A model generated the notes under the pieces. It made no database searches, was not told where the DNA came from, and saw only the letters and a program-made list of their open reading frames with translations. A DNA stretch of 46,373 bases from Rhodomicrobium sp. R_RK_3. GTDB taxonomy: Bacteria; Pseudomonadota; Alphaproteobacteria; Rhizobiales; Rhodomicrobiaceae. Positions 35,528 to 43,937 of the stretch are shown here, one piece after another; position 1 is the stretch's first letter; every line of letters begins with the position of its first letter. The stretch covers positions 1 through 46,373 of the forward strand of contig NZ_MWLK01000004.1 in assembly GCF_002198715.1 (NCBI RefSeq), written 5' to 3'. A program made the position numbers and the translations under genes.

Positions 35528-36109
35528 CTACCGATTTTTTCCAGGCTGCCAGAGGATGTCCCCCGCGCCTTTGCCATTGACGTAGCGGCTGGCGACGAAG
35601 AGCAGGTCGGACAGCCGGTTGATATATTTCAGCGCCGGCGCACCGACCGGCTCATCGGCGAGCGCGGCCAGTTCGACCATATGACGCTCGGCGCGGCGGC
35701 AGATGGTGCGCGCCATGTGCAGGGCAGCAGCCGCATGCGTGCCGCCCGGCAGCACGAAGGAGGTGAGCGGGCGCAATTCGGAATTCATGCGGTCGATTTC
35801 GGTTTCGAGCCATGTCACCTGGGCATCGGTCACGCGCAAGGGCTCATAAGGGAGCGGCTCGCCGCGGTCGGGCACGCAGAGATCGGCGCCGAGATCGAAG
35901 AGGTCGTTCTGGATGCGTTTCAGTGCGGCGTCAAGCGCCTGATCCTCGGGCGCGAGCGCGTGGCGGGCAAGGCCGATTGCGGCATTGGTCTCATCCACCG
36001 TGCCGTAAGCCGCAACGCGCACATGATATTTCGGCAGCCGCTTGCCGTCGCCGAGCCCCGTGGTGCCGTCGTCGCCGGTGCGGGTATAGATCTTCGTCAG
36101 AACAACCAT
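35528..36109 (-). CDS. Cob(I)yrinic acid a,c-diamide adenosyltransferase, PduO type
   Basis: A 193-residue ATP:cob(I)alamin adenosyltransferase of the PduO/MMAB family that makes adenosylcobalamin. Signatures: KIYTRTGDDGTTGLGDGKRLPKY (ATP site, residues 6-28), VAAYGTVDETNAAIGLAR, LQNDLFDLGADL-like and the Arg-Glu helix ICRRAERHMVEL. Adenosylcobalamin serves methylmalonyl-CoA mutase and related mutases of acyl-CoA metabolism, consistent with the nearby etfBA-hbd genes. I recall this neighbourhood (small membrane protein, PduO, etfBA, hbd) in other Hyphomicrobiales. Confidence 0.93.
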   Translation of the reverse strand: MVVLTKIYTRTGDDGTTGLGDGKRLPKYHVRVAAYGTVDETNAAIGLARHALAPEDQALDAALKRIQNDLFDLGADLCVPDRGEPLPYEPLRVTDAQVTWLETEIDRMNSELRPLTSFVLPGGTHAAAALHMARTICRRAERHMVELAALADEPVGAPALKYINRLSDLLFVASRYVNGKGAGDILWQPGKNR

Positions 36110-36144
36110 GATGCGGCGGTCAGTCCATCAAATCGCCGCGTAGC

Positions 36145-36726
36145 CTACCACCGAAAGCCCAAACGGACACTCGCATTCGTGAGGCCCTGATTGGCGTCGC
36201 ACAGTCCCGCATTCGACATGTGGTCAATGGTGGCGAGCAGGCGCAGGCGTTCGGTCAGCTCGAAGCCGACCGAGGCGGATTCGCGGAATTGGACGGGGCA
36301 GCCGAGGGAATCGCCGTCATATTCTGTCGTGATGCCGTCATGCGCCGCGCCGCCGAAGCTGCCTTCGATGAACAGCCAGTCGGTGAGGTGATAATCCCAG
36401 GTGAAGCCGCCATAGATCTGGTTCACGCCATTATCGAAACTGATGAGTGTGCCGAAATGCGGGCGCGGGCGCAGGAACACATCGATCCAGCGATTGCCGT
36501 AATTGCCGTCGAGCCGTGTGAACAGCATTTCGACATTGGCGGCATACTCCCCGGGGCGGCTGTCATTTTCGTCCTCGACATCCTCGAACACGAAGCCGAG
36601 GCGGAATTCATCGACGGTGGGACCGAAGCCGGATGGGCGAGGCGGCGGGGATTGGGCGGCGGCCGGAGCGCCGATCGCTAGCAGGCAAAGCGTGGCGAAA
36701 GCCGCGCGGTGGGCAGCATGGCGCAT
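36145..36726 (-). CDS. Acyloxyacyl hydrolase (PagL-like lipid A 3-O-deacylase)
   Basis: A 193-residue outer-membrane beta-barrel enzyme. A signal peptide spans residues 1-25 (cleavage near PAAA/QSP). The C-terminal half has the PagL active-site region: TIDHMSNAGLCDANQGLTNASVRLGFRW, with H169 and S171 as catalytic candidates and a terminal Trp as in outer-membrane proteins. The acidic third residue of the PagL triad is not obvious. It would remove the 3-O acyl chain of lipid A, altering the surface. The ATG at 36726 is chosen over one 48 bases upstream since it starts the signal peptide. Confidence 0.85.
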   Translation of the reverse strand: MRHAAHRAAFATLCLLAIGAPAAAQSPPPRPSGFGPTVDEFRLGFVFEDVEDENDSRPGEYAANVEMLFTRLDGNYGNRWIDVFLRPRPHFGTLISFDNGVNQIYGGFTWDYHLTDWLFIEGSFGGAAHDGITTEYDGDSLGCPVQFRESASVGFELTERLRLLATIDHMSNAGLCDANQGLTNASVRLGFRW

Positions 36727-36890
36727 GGGGATTCTCGGTCTGGAATTCGGAAGACGCGCACGCATTGCCCCCACGGCAACTGCCCGCTCCGATCTCGCAG
36801 ATCGATGACCCGGAAGTCAAATCAAGGATGATGCAAACACGGCGATTTATTCGGTATGCGGAATTAAGGCCACGCTTCCATAAAATTTTA

Positions 36891-37079
36891 TCAGCGGTGG
36901 AAATAGATTGCGGCCATCGCGATGACGATGGCGATGAACTGCAGGATGATGCGCCAGCGCATCAGCCGCTGGCTGCGGCCAGGATTGCCGCCGCGCAGCA
37001 TGTTCCAGAGGCCGAGCAGCAGCACGCCGCCCACGGCAAGCAGCAAGACCGGCAACAGCGCGCGAAAGAATTCGTCCAT
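36891..37079 (-). CDS. Twin transmembrane protein (small, unknown function)
   Basis: A 62-residue protein with two membrane helices (about residues 8-28 and 44-60) joined by the loop NMLRGGNPGRSQRLMRWR. This loop pattern is shared by the small twin-transmembrane proteins that I recall upstream of the PduO-type adenosyltransferase in alphaproteobacteria. Function is unknown. It is in the same direction as PduO, but the pagL-like gene intervenes here, an insertion into the usual order. Confidence 0.8.
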   Translation of the reverse strand: MDEFFRALLPVLLLAVGGVLLLGLWNMLRGGNPGRSQRLMRWRIILQFIAIVIAMAAIYFHR

Positions 37080-37191
37080 CCCTGTCGGTCTCCTGATCTT
37101 TTAGGCCCCGAGAGCCGCCGAAGGTAGACGCCGATATCGCCGGGCGAGGAAGACGGCCAGATGCCGCATGGGCGGGAAAGGAAGGCGCCCG

Positions 37192-37635
37192 TCAGGCGTT
37201 GCGGCCGGCGAGCAGCCAGTAGACGAAGCCGGCGGCGAATCCCGCCGTGGCGATGATGGTGAAATAGGGCGTGGCGTAGGTCGAGCTGCCCATCGCCTCG
37301 GGCCGGGTGGCGATCAGCGGCATGATGGCCGCGGCCGCGCCGCCCGCGAGCACGTAATAGAGCAAGGAGCGGATGCGCGCGACCTCACCCAGCACGGCCG
37401 CCGTGATCGCCGGAAGCAGCGTCAGCGCCGGGCCGATGGTGAAGAAGAAGGCGACCACGCCCAGCCATTCATTCAGCAGATGCGAGGTCTGGTCGGCGGC
37501 CTCGGGCGTGAAGGCGGTCGCTTCCTGCGCGGCCCAGCGGGCGCCGAGGAAGAACAGCGTGATGGCCCCGGCCATCGTCGCCACGATGAAGCCGAATGCG
37601 ACAGCGAGGATACGGCGGAGTGCAGGCCAGATCAT
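37192..37635 (-). CDS. Unrecognised four-helix membrane protein
   Basis: A 147-residue protein with four likely membrane segments (about residues 8-30, 50-74, 84-104 and 120-142). The ATG overlaps the rlmN stop by 4 nt (ATGA), so it is translated with rlmN; the frame stays open further upstream, but that part only shadows rlmN. No signature or conserved polar pattern that I recognise. Sitting next to rlmN is the only contextual clue. Confidence 0.78.
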   Translation of the reverse strand: MIWPALRRILAVAFGFIVATMAGAITLFFLGARWAAQEATAFTPEAADQTSHLLNEWLGVVAFFFTIGPALTLLPAITAAVLGEVARIRSLLYYVLAGGAAAAIMPLIATRPEAMGSSTYATPYFTIIATAGFAAGFVYWLLAGRNA

Positions 37636-38882
37636 GAGGCAAGGCCACCGGCATTTGCGGGTAAGGGGGCGAGCGGCCCGCGCTGGCTGGCCCGGAGCTT
37701 TTGGCTTTCCGAGCGGAGCTGGCCGCAGGCGGCCATGATGTCCCGGCCGCGCGGCGTGCGGATCGGCGAGGCATAGCCGGCGCGGTTGACGACTTCGGCG
37801 AAGCGCTCGATGACGTCCCAGTCCGAGCACTCATAGGGCGAGCCCGGCCACGGGTTGAACGGGATCAGGTTGATCTTGGCCGGAATGCCGGAGAGCAGCC
37901 GCACCAGCTCCTTGGCCTCGGCGACGCTGTCGTTGATGCCCTTCAGCATCACATATTCGAAGGTGATGCGCTTGGCGTTGGCGAGCCCGGGATAGGCGCG
38001 GCAGGCGTCCAGCAGTTCGGCGATCGGATATTTGCGGTTGAGCGGCACCAGCACGTCGCGCAGCTCGTCGCGCACGGCATGCAGCGAGATGGCCAGCATG
38101 ACGCCCATTTCCTCGCCTGCCCGCCCGATCATCGGCACCACGCCTGAAGTGGACAGCGTGACGCGGCGGCGCGAGACGGAGAGGCCGTCGCCATCGGTGG
38201 CGATCTCCATGGCGGCCTTGACGTTGTCGAAATTATAGAGCGGCTCACCCATGCCCATCAGCACGATGTTGGTGATCTTGCGCTCGCCCTCGGGCAGGCC
38301 GTGCGTCTCGGCGGGGAGCGGCGCGCCGGGCCATTCGCCCAGCCGGTCGCGCGCCAGCATGATCTGCCCGGCGATCTCGCCTGCGGTCAGATTGCGCACG
38401 AGACGCTGCGTGCCGGTATGACAGAAGGTGCAATTCAGCGTGCAGCCGACCTGGCTCGAAATGCAGAGCGTGCCACGGTCGGCTTCGGGAATATAGACGG
38501 TCTCGATTTCCGGCGGCTTCTCGCCCGGCCGCGACGGTTTCAGCCGCAGCAGCCATTTACGCGTGCCGTCACGAGAAATCTGCTCGGTGACGATCTCCGG
38601 CCGGTCCAGCTCGAAATGCTCGGCGAGCGTGGCGCGCAAACCCTTTGCGACATTGCTCATGGCGGCGAAGTCGGTGATGCCGTGGCCGTAGATCCAGCCC
38701 CAGAGCTGGGCGACGCGCATGCGTCGCTCCTTGGGGGCGATGCCGATCTGCCCGAGCGCCTCGGCAAGCTCGGTCCGCGTCAGCCCGATCAGCGGGCGCC
38801 GCGTTGCGGGCGCAATCCGGCCATCCGCCGCCAGCGGCAGCACAATCGTCTCCGGCCCGATCTCGAACGCGTCACTCATCAT
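37632..38882 (-). CDS. rlmN: Dual-specificity rRNA/tRNA adenine-C2 methyltransferase RlmN
   Basis: A 416-residue radical SAM enzyme that methylates C2 of A2503 in 23S rRNA and A37 in some tRNAs. The 4Fe-4S cluster cysteines are C147, C151 and C154 (GCTLNCTFC). The two catalytic cysteines are C140 ([10 protein letters not shown]) and C386 (MAACGQL). [16 protein letters not shown] and [19 protein letters not shown] are also characteristic. Length is normal for alphaproteobacterial RlmN. It overlaps the four-helix gene by ATGA and follows the IalB-like gene with a 32-bp gap. Confidence 0.96.
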   Translation of the reverse strand: MMSDAFEIGPETIVLPLAADGRIAPATRRPLIGLTRTELAEALGQIGIAPKERRMRVAQLWGWIYGHGITDFAAMSNVAKGLRATLAEHFELDRPEIVTEQISRDGTRKWLLRLKPSRPGEKPPEIETVYIPEADRGTLCISSQVGCTLNCTFCHTGTQRLVRNLTAGEIAGQIMLARDRLGEWPGAPLPAETHGLPEGERKITNIVLMGMGEPLYNFDNVKAAMEIATDGDGLSVSRRRVTLSTSGVVPMIGRAGEEMGVMLAISLHAVRDELRDVLVPLNRKYPIAELLDACRAYPGLANAKRITFEYVMLKGINDSVAEAKELVRLLSGIPAKINLIPFNPWPGSPYECSDWDVIERFAEVVNRAGYASPIRTPRGRDIMAACGQLRSESQKLRASQRGPLAPLPANAGGLAS

Positions 38883-38914
38883 ATATGCCTAAATGCGCCG
38901 TCAGGCGGTCAAGC

Positions 38915-39418
38915 TCAAGGGCAAGCCGTCTCGACATGGTTCAAGGCGGCGCTGAGGCCTTTTAGAGAATATTTGTCTTCCGTGGCCGTGCCGCGCGCGG
39001 ACTGGCCCTTCACCTTCAGATCCTGGCCCTTGCGCATGGTCTCCAGGAGCTTACGCTCCTCGGCCGGATCGCGCATGAACGCCTTGTCGTCTTTGGGATA
39101 AAGCTGGAATTCCGTCGTGCCCACCGCGACCAGCGGCGTGCTTTCGGGCTTGAGCGTGTAGCCGAGCTTCACGCTCACTTCGTTTCTCACCCCATCCTTC
39201 TGCCAGGTGGTCAGATAGAGGAAGACGGAGCCGCGATTGACGCCCTTGGGCGTCATTTCCTTGGGAGCGGAGGCAGCGAAGCAAACCTTTTCATTATTTG
39301 CTTCATGAACGAACACCTGCCAGTCGTCGAAGGTCTTCAGCAGCTTTGCGTTTTGAGCAAGCGCAGGCGAGGCGGCGCTTATCAAGCCAGCAGCTAAGCA
39401 GGCAGAGGCCAGTCGCAT
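38915..39418 (-). CDS. Invasion-associated locus B (IalB) family protein
   Basis: A 167-residue secreted protein. A signal peptide (residues 1-22, cut near SPALA/QNA) leads into FDDWQVFVHEANNEKVCFAASAPKEMTPKGVNRGSVFLYLTTWQKDGVRNEVSVKLGYTLK, the IalB-family core. Two cysteines (near 46 and 166, at KVCFAAS and the C-terminal ETACP) are likely disulfide-linked. IalB was named in Bartonella for a part in red-cell invasion; here the family is widespread in free-living alphaproteobacteria and the function is unclear. Confidence 0.86.
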   Translation of the reverse strand: MRLASACLAAGLISAASPALAQNAKLLKTFDDWQVFVHEANNEKVCFAASAPKEMTPKGVNRGSVFLYLTTWQKDGVRNEVSVKLGYTLKPESTPLVAVGTTEFQLYPKDDKAFMRDPAEERKLLETMRKGQDLKVKGQSARGTATEDKYSLKGLSAALNHVETACP

Positions 39419-39512
39419 TCTCTGAGGTCTCCGCGTTCTAGTCGTTGCAAGGGGTATCTATATCGATATGCACTCTGCTTGGCCAGTCGGCCAAGGGAAA
39501 ATTACCAACTCT

Positions 39513-40031
39513 TCATACAGGCCGCCGCCGCGATGGCGGCGCCGTCAGCGGGCGGGGCGCGAATCGCCCCAGCGTTCGCACACGGTCATACATCACAATC
39601 GCCCCCGCCATGGCAACGTTGATGCAGAAATCCGTCGGGATACGGACAAGATGATCGCAGCGCGCGACCATCTCCGGCGACAGCGAGCCCATTTCGGGGC
39701 CGAGGATGTAGGCCGCCTTGACCGGATGGCGGAAGCTCGGCAGCTCTTCCGATTCGGCCATCAGCTCGATGCCGACCAGCCGGCAATCCTGCGGCAGCGC
39801 CATCTCGCCGATCGAGTCCCAATGGTAATAGGGCAGGTGGCTGCCGGATTTGGAAGTATCGGAGATGAAATCGAAGGCGTTCGGGTGCGCGCCGATGGTG
39901 AAGACGAAGCTGGCGCCGAAAGCATGGGCCGAGCGGATCAGATTGCCCAGGTTCAGCGGCTTGGAAATACGCTCCGCGCCGATGCCGAAATAGCCGCGTA
40001 CGCGTTTGGTTTCGCTCGGGTTTATGGTCAT
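39513..40031 (-). CDS. TrmH-family (SpoU) RNA 2'-O-methyltransferase
   Basis: A 172-residue SPOUT methyltransferase. Motifs 1, 2 and 3 are all present: NLGNLIRSAHAFGAS (about 28-42), AYILGPEMGSLSPEMVARCDHLVRIP and FCINVAMAGAIVMYDR. Length suits a single SPOUT domain without an extra RNA-binding domain. It methylates a ribose in tRNA or rRNA; the site is unknown. The start at 40031 (MTINPSETKRVRGYFGIG) is the family-like start; the frame upstream to 40286 is non-coding in character. Confidence 0.88.
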   Translation of the reverse strand: MTINPSETKRVRGYFGIGAERISKPLNLGNLIRSAHAFGASFVFTIGAHPNAFDFISDTSKSGSHLPYYHWDSIGEMALPQDCRLVGIELMAESEELPSFRHPVKAAYILGPEMGSLSPEMVARCDHLVRIPTDFCINVAMAGAIVMYDRVRTLGRFAPRPLTAPPSRRRPV

Positions 40032-40258
40032 GGCTCTGGCTCGCCGCCGGTTTTCCTGCGCTGGCGGCAAGAGATAGCGCGCGGGGGCGGCTGCGCGCAA
40101 GCGTGGCGGCTGCGGCGCGGCGGCGCAAAAAGCGGTGGCGGCCTTGCAGGAAGCTTGCGACGCAATAGGGAATGCCTTTATAAGGACCGCTGCACCCCGG
40201 ATCGGCGGTATGGCTGACGGACGGCTCGACCGGCCCGCCAGCAGCGATTTGGGCGCAT

Positions 40259-40350
40259 GGAGTGGTGGCCGAGCGGCTGAAGGCAACGGTTTGCTAAATC
40301 GTCATACGGGGAAACCCGTATCGGGGGTTCGAATCCCCCCCACTCCGCCA
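40259..40350 (+). tRNA. tRNA-Ser (anticodon GCT)
   Basis: Complete class II tRNA of 92 nt. Acceptor arm GGAGTGG (40259-40265) pairs with CCACTCC (40340-40346), discriminator G, and CCA is encoded (40348-40350). Anticodon stem ACGGT/ATCGT (one G-T pair) with loop TTGCTAA gives anticodon GCT, reading AGC/AGT. A long variable arm TACGGG-GAAA-CCCGTA and T-arm GGGGG-TTCGAAT-CCCCC are clear. Serine tRNA genes are frequent integration sites; genes of a different type follow immediately. Confidence 0.97.
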
Positions 40351-40510
40351 GATGCTGTTGCCAGCAACGTCTTCCTGAATGAAGAGCTCCCCAGCATACA
40401 CGTCATGTCGGTAACAGACTGACGCTCATCAGGGGCAAGCCTGCGCCGGCCCGCTAAGGTTCGTCACGGCAATACGCAAAGGGCGCTGCCCGAGCCATGC
40501 AGGAGGACCA

Positions 40511-40843
40511 ATGAGCGTGAACGAGGTTGATATTATCGTTGTGGACGTAAAAGCCGTCCACAGAGGGTTCCGAGTAAGCGGGCTTCTCGGCATTTCCGTG
40601 GAAAATGGCAAGGACGAGGAGATCGGCACGATTGACGATCTGATCGTCGATCGCGAGAGAGTCGGCCGCATCGCCTTCGCGGTGATCGAAGTCGGCGGCT
40701 TTCTTGGAATTGGCGGCCGTCTGGTTGCCATCGAATATGACAGCCTTCAGATCGAGCGGGGGGACGATGATTTCAGGGTCATCCTTCCTGGCGCGACGAA
40801 AGAAGCGCTCAAATCGCTCCCAGCTTTTGAGTATGCCAGCTAG
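40511..40843 (+). CDS. PRC-barrel domain protein
   Basis: A 110-residue soluble protein. GLLGISVENGKDEEIGTIDDLIVDRERVGRIAFAVIEVGGFLGIGGRLVAIEYDSLQI (residues about 24-82) is a PRC barrel, with the G-xx-LG-VxN and L-IG-R-VA-Y-pattern of the family. Such single-domain PRC proteins are common in alphaproteobacteria near stress genes; function not established. AGGAGG lies 6 nt before the ATG, an unusually strong site. It follows the tRNA by 160 bp and starts the accessory-looking segment. Confidence 0.85.
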   Translation: MSVNEVDIIVVDVKAVHRGFRVSGLLGISVENGKDEEIGTIDDLIVDRERVGRIAFAVIEVGGFLGIGGRLVAIEYDSLQIERGDDDFRVILPGATKEALKSLPAFEYAS

Positions 40844-40856
40844 CCCTGGCTGCTGC

Positions 40857-40893
40857 GGCGGCGCCCTGCGGGTCTTTGCCTGCGGGCGCCGCC
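40857..40893 (+). terminator. GC-rich hairpin after the PRC-barrel gene
   Basis: Perfect 10-bp arms GGCGGCGCCC (40857-40866) and GGGCGCCGCC (40884-40893), loop of 17 nt, 14 bp past the stop codon. A strong stem for transcription ending, but only a poor T-run follows. Confidence 0.45.
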
Positions 40894-41104
40894 GACTGAG
40901 CTTTACATCGGCAATGGGCGAATCGAACGCAATGCGGCAGAGCCGGGGCATGAACTCGGGCCGCTGAAGCTGCCGCACGGCACCTATCCAGCCGCAGATT
41001 GTCGCTGACCGATACAACAGCCTCGATGCCCAATATCGCCTGGACCTATCGGATGAGCGAGCTCCGGTCGCGGCTCGCCGTCGAACTTAACCGTGAGTTG
41101 CCCT

Positions 41105-41557
41105 ATGAAGATCGAGGTAAAGCATCATCTGGACGCACCGCTGGCTGACATTTTCGAAACCATCGCCGATGTGCCGCGTTGGCCGGAACTGATCCGCTCG
41201 GTGTTGCGGACCGAGAAATTGACCAACGGGCCAGTCGGCCGGGGGACAGTCTTCCGTGAGACCCGCGTCATATTCAACCATATCTCCACCCACACGATGG
41301 AGGTCGTGGATTTCGATCGGCCCCATCGCTTGAGGGTTGCCGCCTGGAACCAAGACATCCACTACGAGCTCGATCACTTAATGGACCGAGTGTTCGGCGC
41401 CGATTCCCGAATTCTGCTGATCTTCCGGAGCTATCCGAGATCATCGGTCGGCCGGGCCGTCCACCCGTTCATGACGCCGATGATGGAGATCACGGTGAGA
41501 GATGAGCTGGAGCGCGACCTTGCGGATATCGTCGCTGGCGTGAAGGCCCGGGTTTAG
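41105..41557 (+). CDS. SRPBCC (START/Bet v1-like) family protein
   Basis: A 150-residue soluble protein. The start MKIEVKHHLDAPLADIFETIADVPRWPELIRSVLRTEKL matches the SRPBCC fold of ligand-binding or cyclase-like proteins (polyketide cyclase/dehydrase superfamily). A GTG opens the frame 12 bases earlier; the ATG at 41105 is preferred. The pocket ligand cannot be predicted. It converges on the Crp/Fnr gene, with 132 bp between. Confidence 0.82.
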   Translation: MKIEVKHHLDAPLADIFETIADVPRWPELIRSVLRTEKLTNGPVGRGTVFRETRVIFNHISTHTMEVVDFDRPHRLRVAAWNQDIHYELDHLMDRVFGADSRILLIFRSYPRSSVGRAVHPFMTPMMEITVRDELERDLADIVAGVKARV

Positions 41558-41689
41558 CGGGACGAGGCGGCGGGTCACGAACGGATTTCCAACATTCCGT
41601 GCAAATTGTGCCCGCGGCGCGCTCAATCTGAAATATATCTCAAGCAATAGGCTGAGCCTCAGCAATGACAAACTGGCCGGTTCTCGCCT

Positions 41690-42373
41690 TTAGTGTTCGG
41701 TATCCTCCAGGATGTCCCGGTCGATGATCGTGACCTGCCTCGGCTGCGGCAGGGCGATCGCACCTCTCCGGGTCAACTCAGTCATGCAGCGGCACACCGT
41801 CTCCGATGAAATCCCGATGAAATCGGCGATATCGTAGCGCGAAATCGGCAAGGTCAGGGTGTTCGGTTTCTCCTGGCTCAGCCGCGCTGCAAACTCGAGC
41901 AGGAAGCCCGCCACCTTTTCGATCGCAGTGATCCGGCCGAGTATGAGCAGTTGACGCTCCAGGCGTGCGAGAGAATGAAGGACCATCTTCTGTATCTCGC
42001 GCCCGAATTGCGGATCGGCGGCGATCAGCTCTTCGATCCGGCGCCGCGTGTATCCCACGATGACGGTATCGTCGATCGCCGCTTCCAGAAAATATGTTTC
42101 CTCGATCCCGCCATCTAAACAGACGATGTCGCCGGGCAGCAGCAGGTTGACAATATGGCGGTGGCCGTCGGGCTGGATCGCAAATTTCCGCGCCAAGCCA
42201 CTGGTGACAAAGAAAATGTGCCCTGTATGGGCGCTTGGCGAAGAGATCTGCTGACCTCGCCGCCCCTTCTTGGTGATCGCTGTGCTGTCGAATTTGTAGA
42301 GCGGTGAAGGAAGGCTTTGCCTGCAATCTTCGCCGGCGGGTCGCGTGGTCGGCAATCGGTATCCTGCATCCAT
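41690..42373 (-). CDS. Crp/Fnr family transcriptional regulator
   Basis: A 227-residue regulator. The N-terminal half is a cyclic-nucleotide-binding-type beta barrel (HIFFVTSGLARKFAIQPDGHRHIVNLLLPGDIVCLDGG). The C-terminal winged helix has LPISRYDIADFIGISSETVCRCMTELTRRG, like FixK/Fnr regulators of oxygen response. It lacks the FNR iron-sulfur cysteine cluster. The recognition helix reads ETVCRCM where Fnr has ETISRLL, so two cysteines flank the DNA-contacting Arg. The ATG at 42373 has a perfect AGGAGG 6 nt upstream; the frame opens earlier at a TTG. Probable partner of the FixJ-like gene at 43938, by position only. Confidence 0.88.
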   Translation of the reverse strand: MDAGYRLPTTRPAGEDCRQSLPSPLYKFDSTAITKKGRRGQQISSPSAHTGHIFFVTSGLARKFAIQPDGHRHIVNLLLPGDIVCLDGGIEETYFLEAAIDDTVIVGYTRRRIEELIAADPQFGREIQKMVLHSLARLERQLLILGRITAIEKVAGFLLEFAARLSQEKPNTLTLPISRYDIADFIGISSETVCRCMTELTRRGAIALPQPRQVTIIDRDILEDTEH

Positions 42374-42640
42374 TTGCGCCTCCTGACGCTCAACTTGCAA
42401 AAAACAACATTCTTTGCATCGAGCGAGTACAGGACACTGGCATCATACGTATAGCAATAATATATCGCAGAAGTTCTGTCGTAGATTTACGCAGTCTCGC
42501 CAGACGGCCGGCAAACCCCCGCAGCGCCAGATGGCGGCGGGCAGCGGCGGGCAGCCGCGCGCGCCTCCGTGACGGTCGTCAGCGCCCGCAGCGGCGAGGC
42601 GCGATAGCCTAAGCTCCAAATTTCAACGCTGGAGCCGATC

Positions 42641-43486
42641 ATGAGGTATCGTCCGTTCGGGCCGACAGGATACGACGTTTCCATCATTGGCATGGGTACC
42701 TGGTATATCGACGCCGGGGACCGGCAAAATGCGATCGAGGCTATTCAATCGGGCCTCGATGCAGGCATGAATCATATCGACACCGCGGAGATGTATGGCG
42801 ACGCGGAAATCCTCGTCGGCGAGGCAATCAGGAACCGGCGGGACGACGTCTTCCTGGTCTCGAAGGTATTACCGCAGCACGCGTCCCGCTCCGAGACGAA
42901 GCGGGCGTGTGAACGGTCGTTGCGCCGCATCGGCACGGATTGGCTGGATTGCTATTTGCTGCACTGGCGCGGTCCCGTCCCGCTCGAGGAAACGATTGCC
43001 GCATTCGTCGATCTGGAAAGCGAAGGCAAGATCCGCTCCTGGGGTATCAGCAATTTCGATACGGACGATCTGGAGGAAGCCTACGGCATCGCATCGGGGA
43101 TCGGCGAGACGATCGCCTGCGATCAAGTCCTGTACCACTTGAAGGAGCGCGCCATTGAACATGCCGTGTTGCCCTGGTGCGCTCGGCATGGCGTGGCGGT
43201 CACCGCCTATAGCCCGTTCGGCCACGGCGATTTTCCGGATACGGACGATCCCGGTGGACGCGTTCTGCAAGAGATCGCAGACGCTTACGGCGCTACCCCG
43301 ATGCAGGTTGCGCTGGCCTTTCTGGTCCGGCATCCCACGGTTTTCGCGATTCCGAAGGCGTCGACGCCGGCCCACGCGATCGAGAATGCCGCGGCTGGCG
43401 ATTTGCTTCTGAGTGAGAATGACCTGGCGGTGATCGACCGCGCCTTCCCCAGGGGACCTCGGCCACGAACGCTGCCCATGATCTGA
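42641..43486 (+). CDS. Aldo/keto reductase
   Basis: A 281-residue NADPH-dependent oxidoreductase of the aldo/keto reductase family. The catalytic tetrad is visible: D47 and Y52 (HIDTAEMYG), K75 (LVSKVLP) and H108 (LLHWRG). GISNFD, TPMQVALAFLVRHP and FAIPKASTPAHAIENA are family motifs for the barrel and cofactor binding. It reduces aldehydes or ketones; the substrate is not known. GGAG is 7 nt before the ATG. It is divergent from the Crp/Fnr gene with 267 bp between. Aldehyde-reducing activity fits with the formaldehyde dehydrogenase downstream. Confidence 0.92.
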   Translation: MRYRPFGPTGYDVSIIGMGTWYIDAGDRQNAIEAIQSGLDAGMNHIDTAEMYGDAEILVGEAIRNRRDDVFLVSKVLPQHASRSETKRACERSLRRIGTDWLDCYLLHWRGPVPLEETIAAFVDLESEGKIRSWGISNFDTDDLEEAYGIASGIGETIACDQVLYHLKERAIEHAVLPWCARHGVAVTAYSPFGHGDFPDTDDPGGRVLQEIADAYGATPMQVALAFLVRHPTVFAIPKASTPAHAIENAAAGDLLLSENDLAVIDRAFPRGPRPRTLPMI

Positions 43487-43937
43487 CCGCCTTCTGTAAA
43501 CCCCATTTCCAGTTTCATTCACGCTTTATTGTTCATATACACCGACCGACGGCATGACCCGGCCGTGTTGCGGTAGGATTCGCGCATGAATGCTGAGTTG
43601 AAGGGCGCCATGTACCGGCAGTTTCTGCCTGATCGAAACGACACGGCTCCGTTTCCGGAGGCCTTGACGCGGCGAGACACCGGTGCCGCAACCACGACGG
43701 CAGCCGCCCTGGCCCATGTTCCAACCCAGCCGCTGACCGCGATCACCAATCCACTGACGGCCGCGCGCCATCCGCTCGCGCAGCGCTTACCGCGCGAGAT
43801 CCTCGACGAAGCCCGCGTGCAATCTCAGGGGGCCGGCGGCCTTGTCCGCCCGCTTCGTGATCGCCGGCAGCCGGCAGGCGGCGGGCGGCGACCTCATCGG
43901 TCCGGCGTCCGCCCCTTTTCCCGCCCAGGAGTGAATA
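43487..43937. other. Intergenic region before the FixJ-like gene
   Basis: About 450 bases. An open frame 43586-44026 (146 codons) starts with an ATG but overlaps the FixJ-like start by about 90 bp, has no family match I recognise and shifts to low-complexity sequence in its second half; it may be a remnant or chance. No convincing FNR/FixK box (TTGAT-N4-ATCAA) is seen. Confidence 0.45.
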
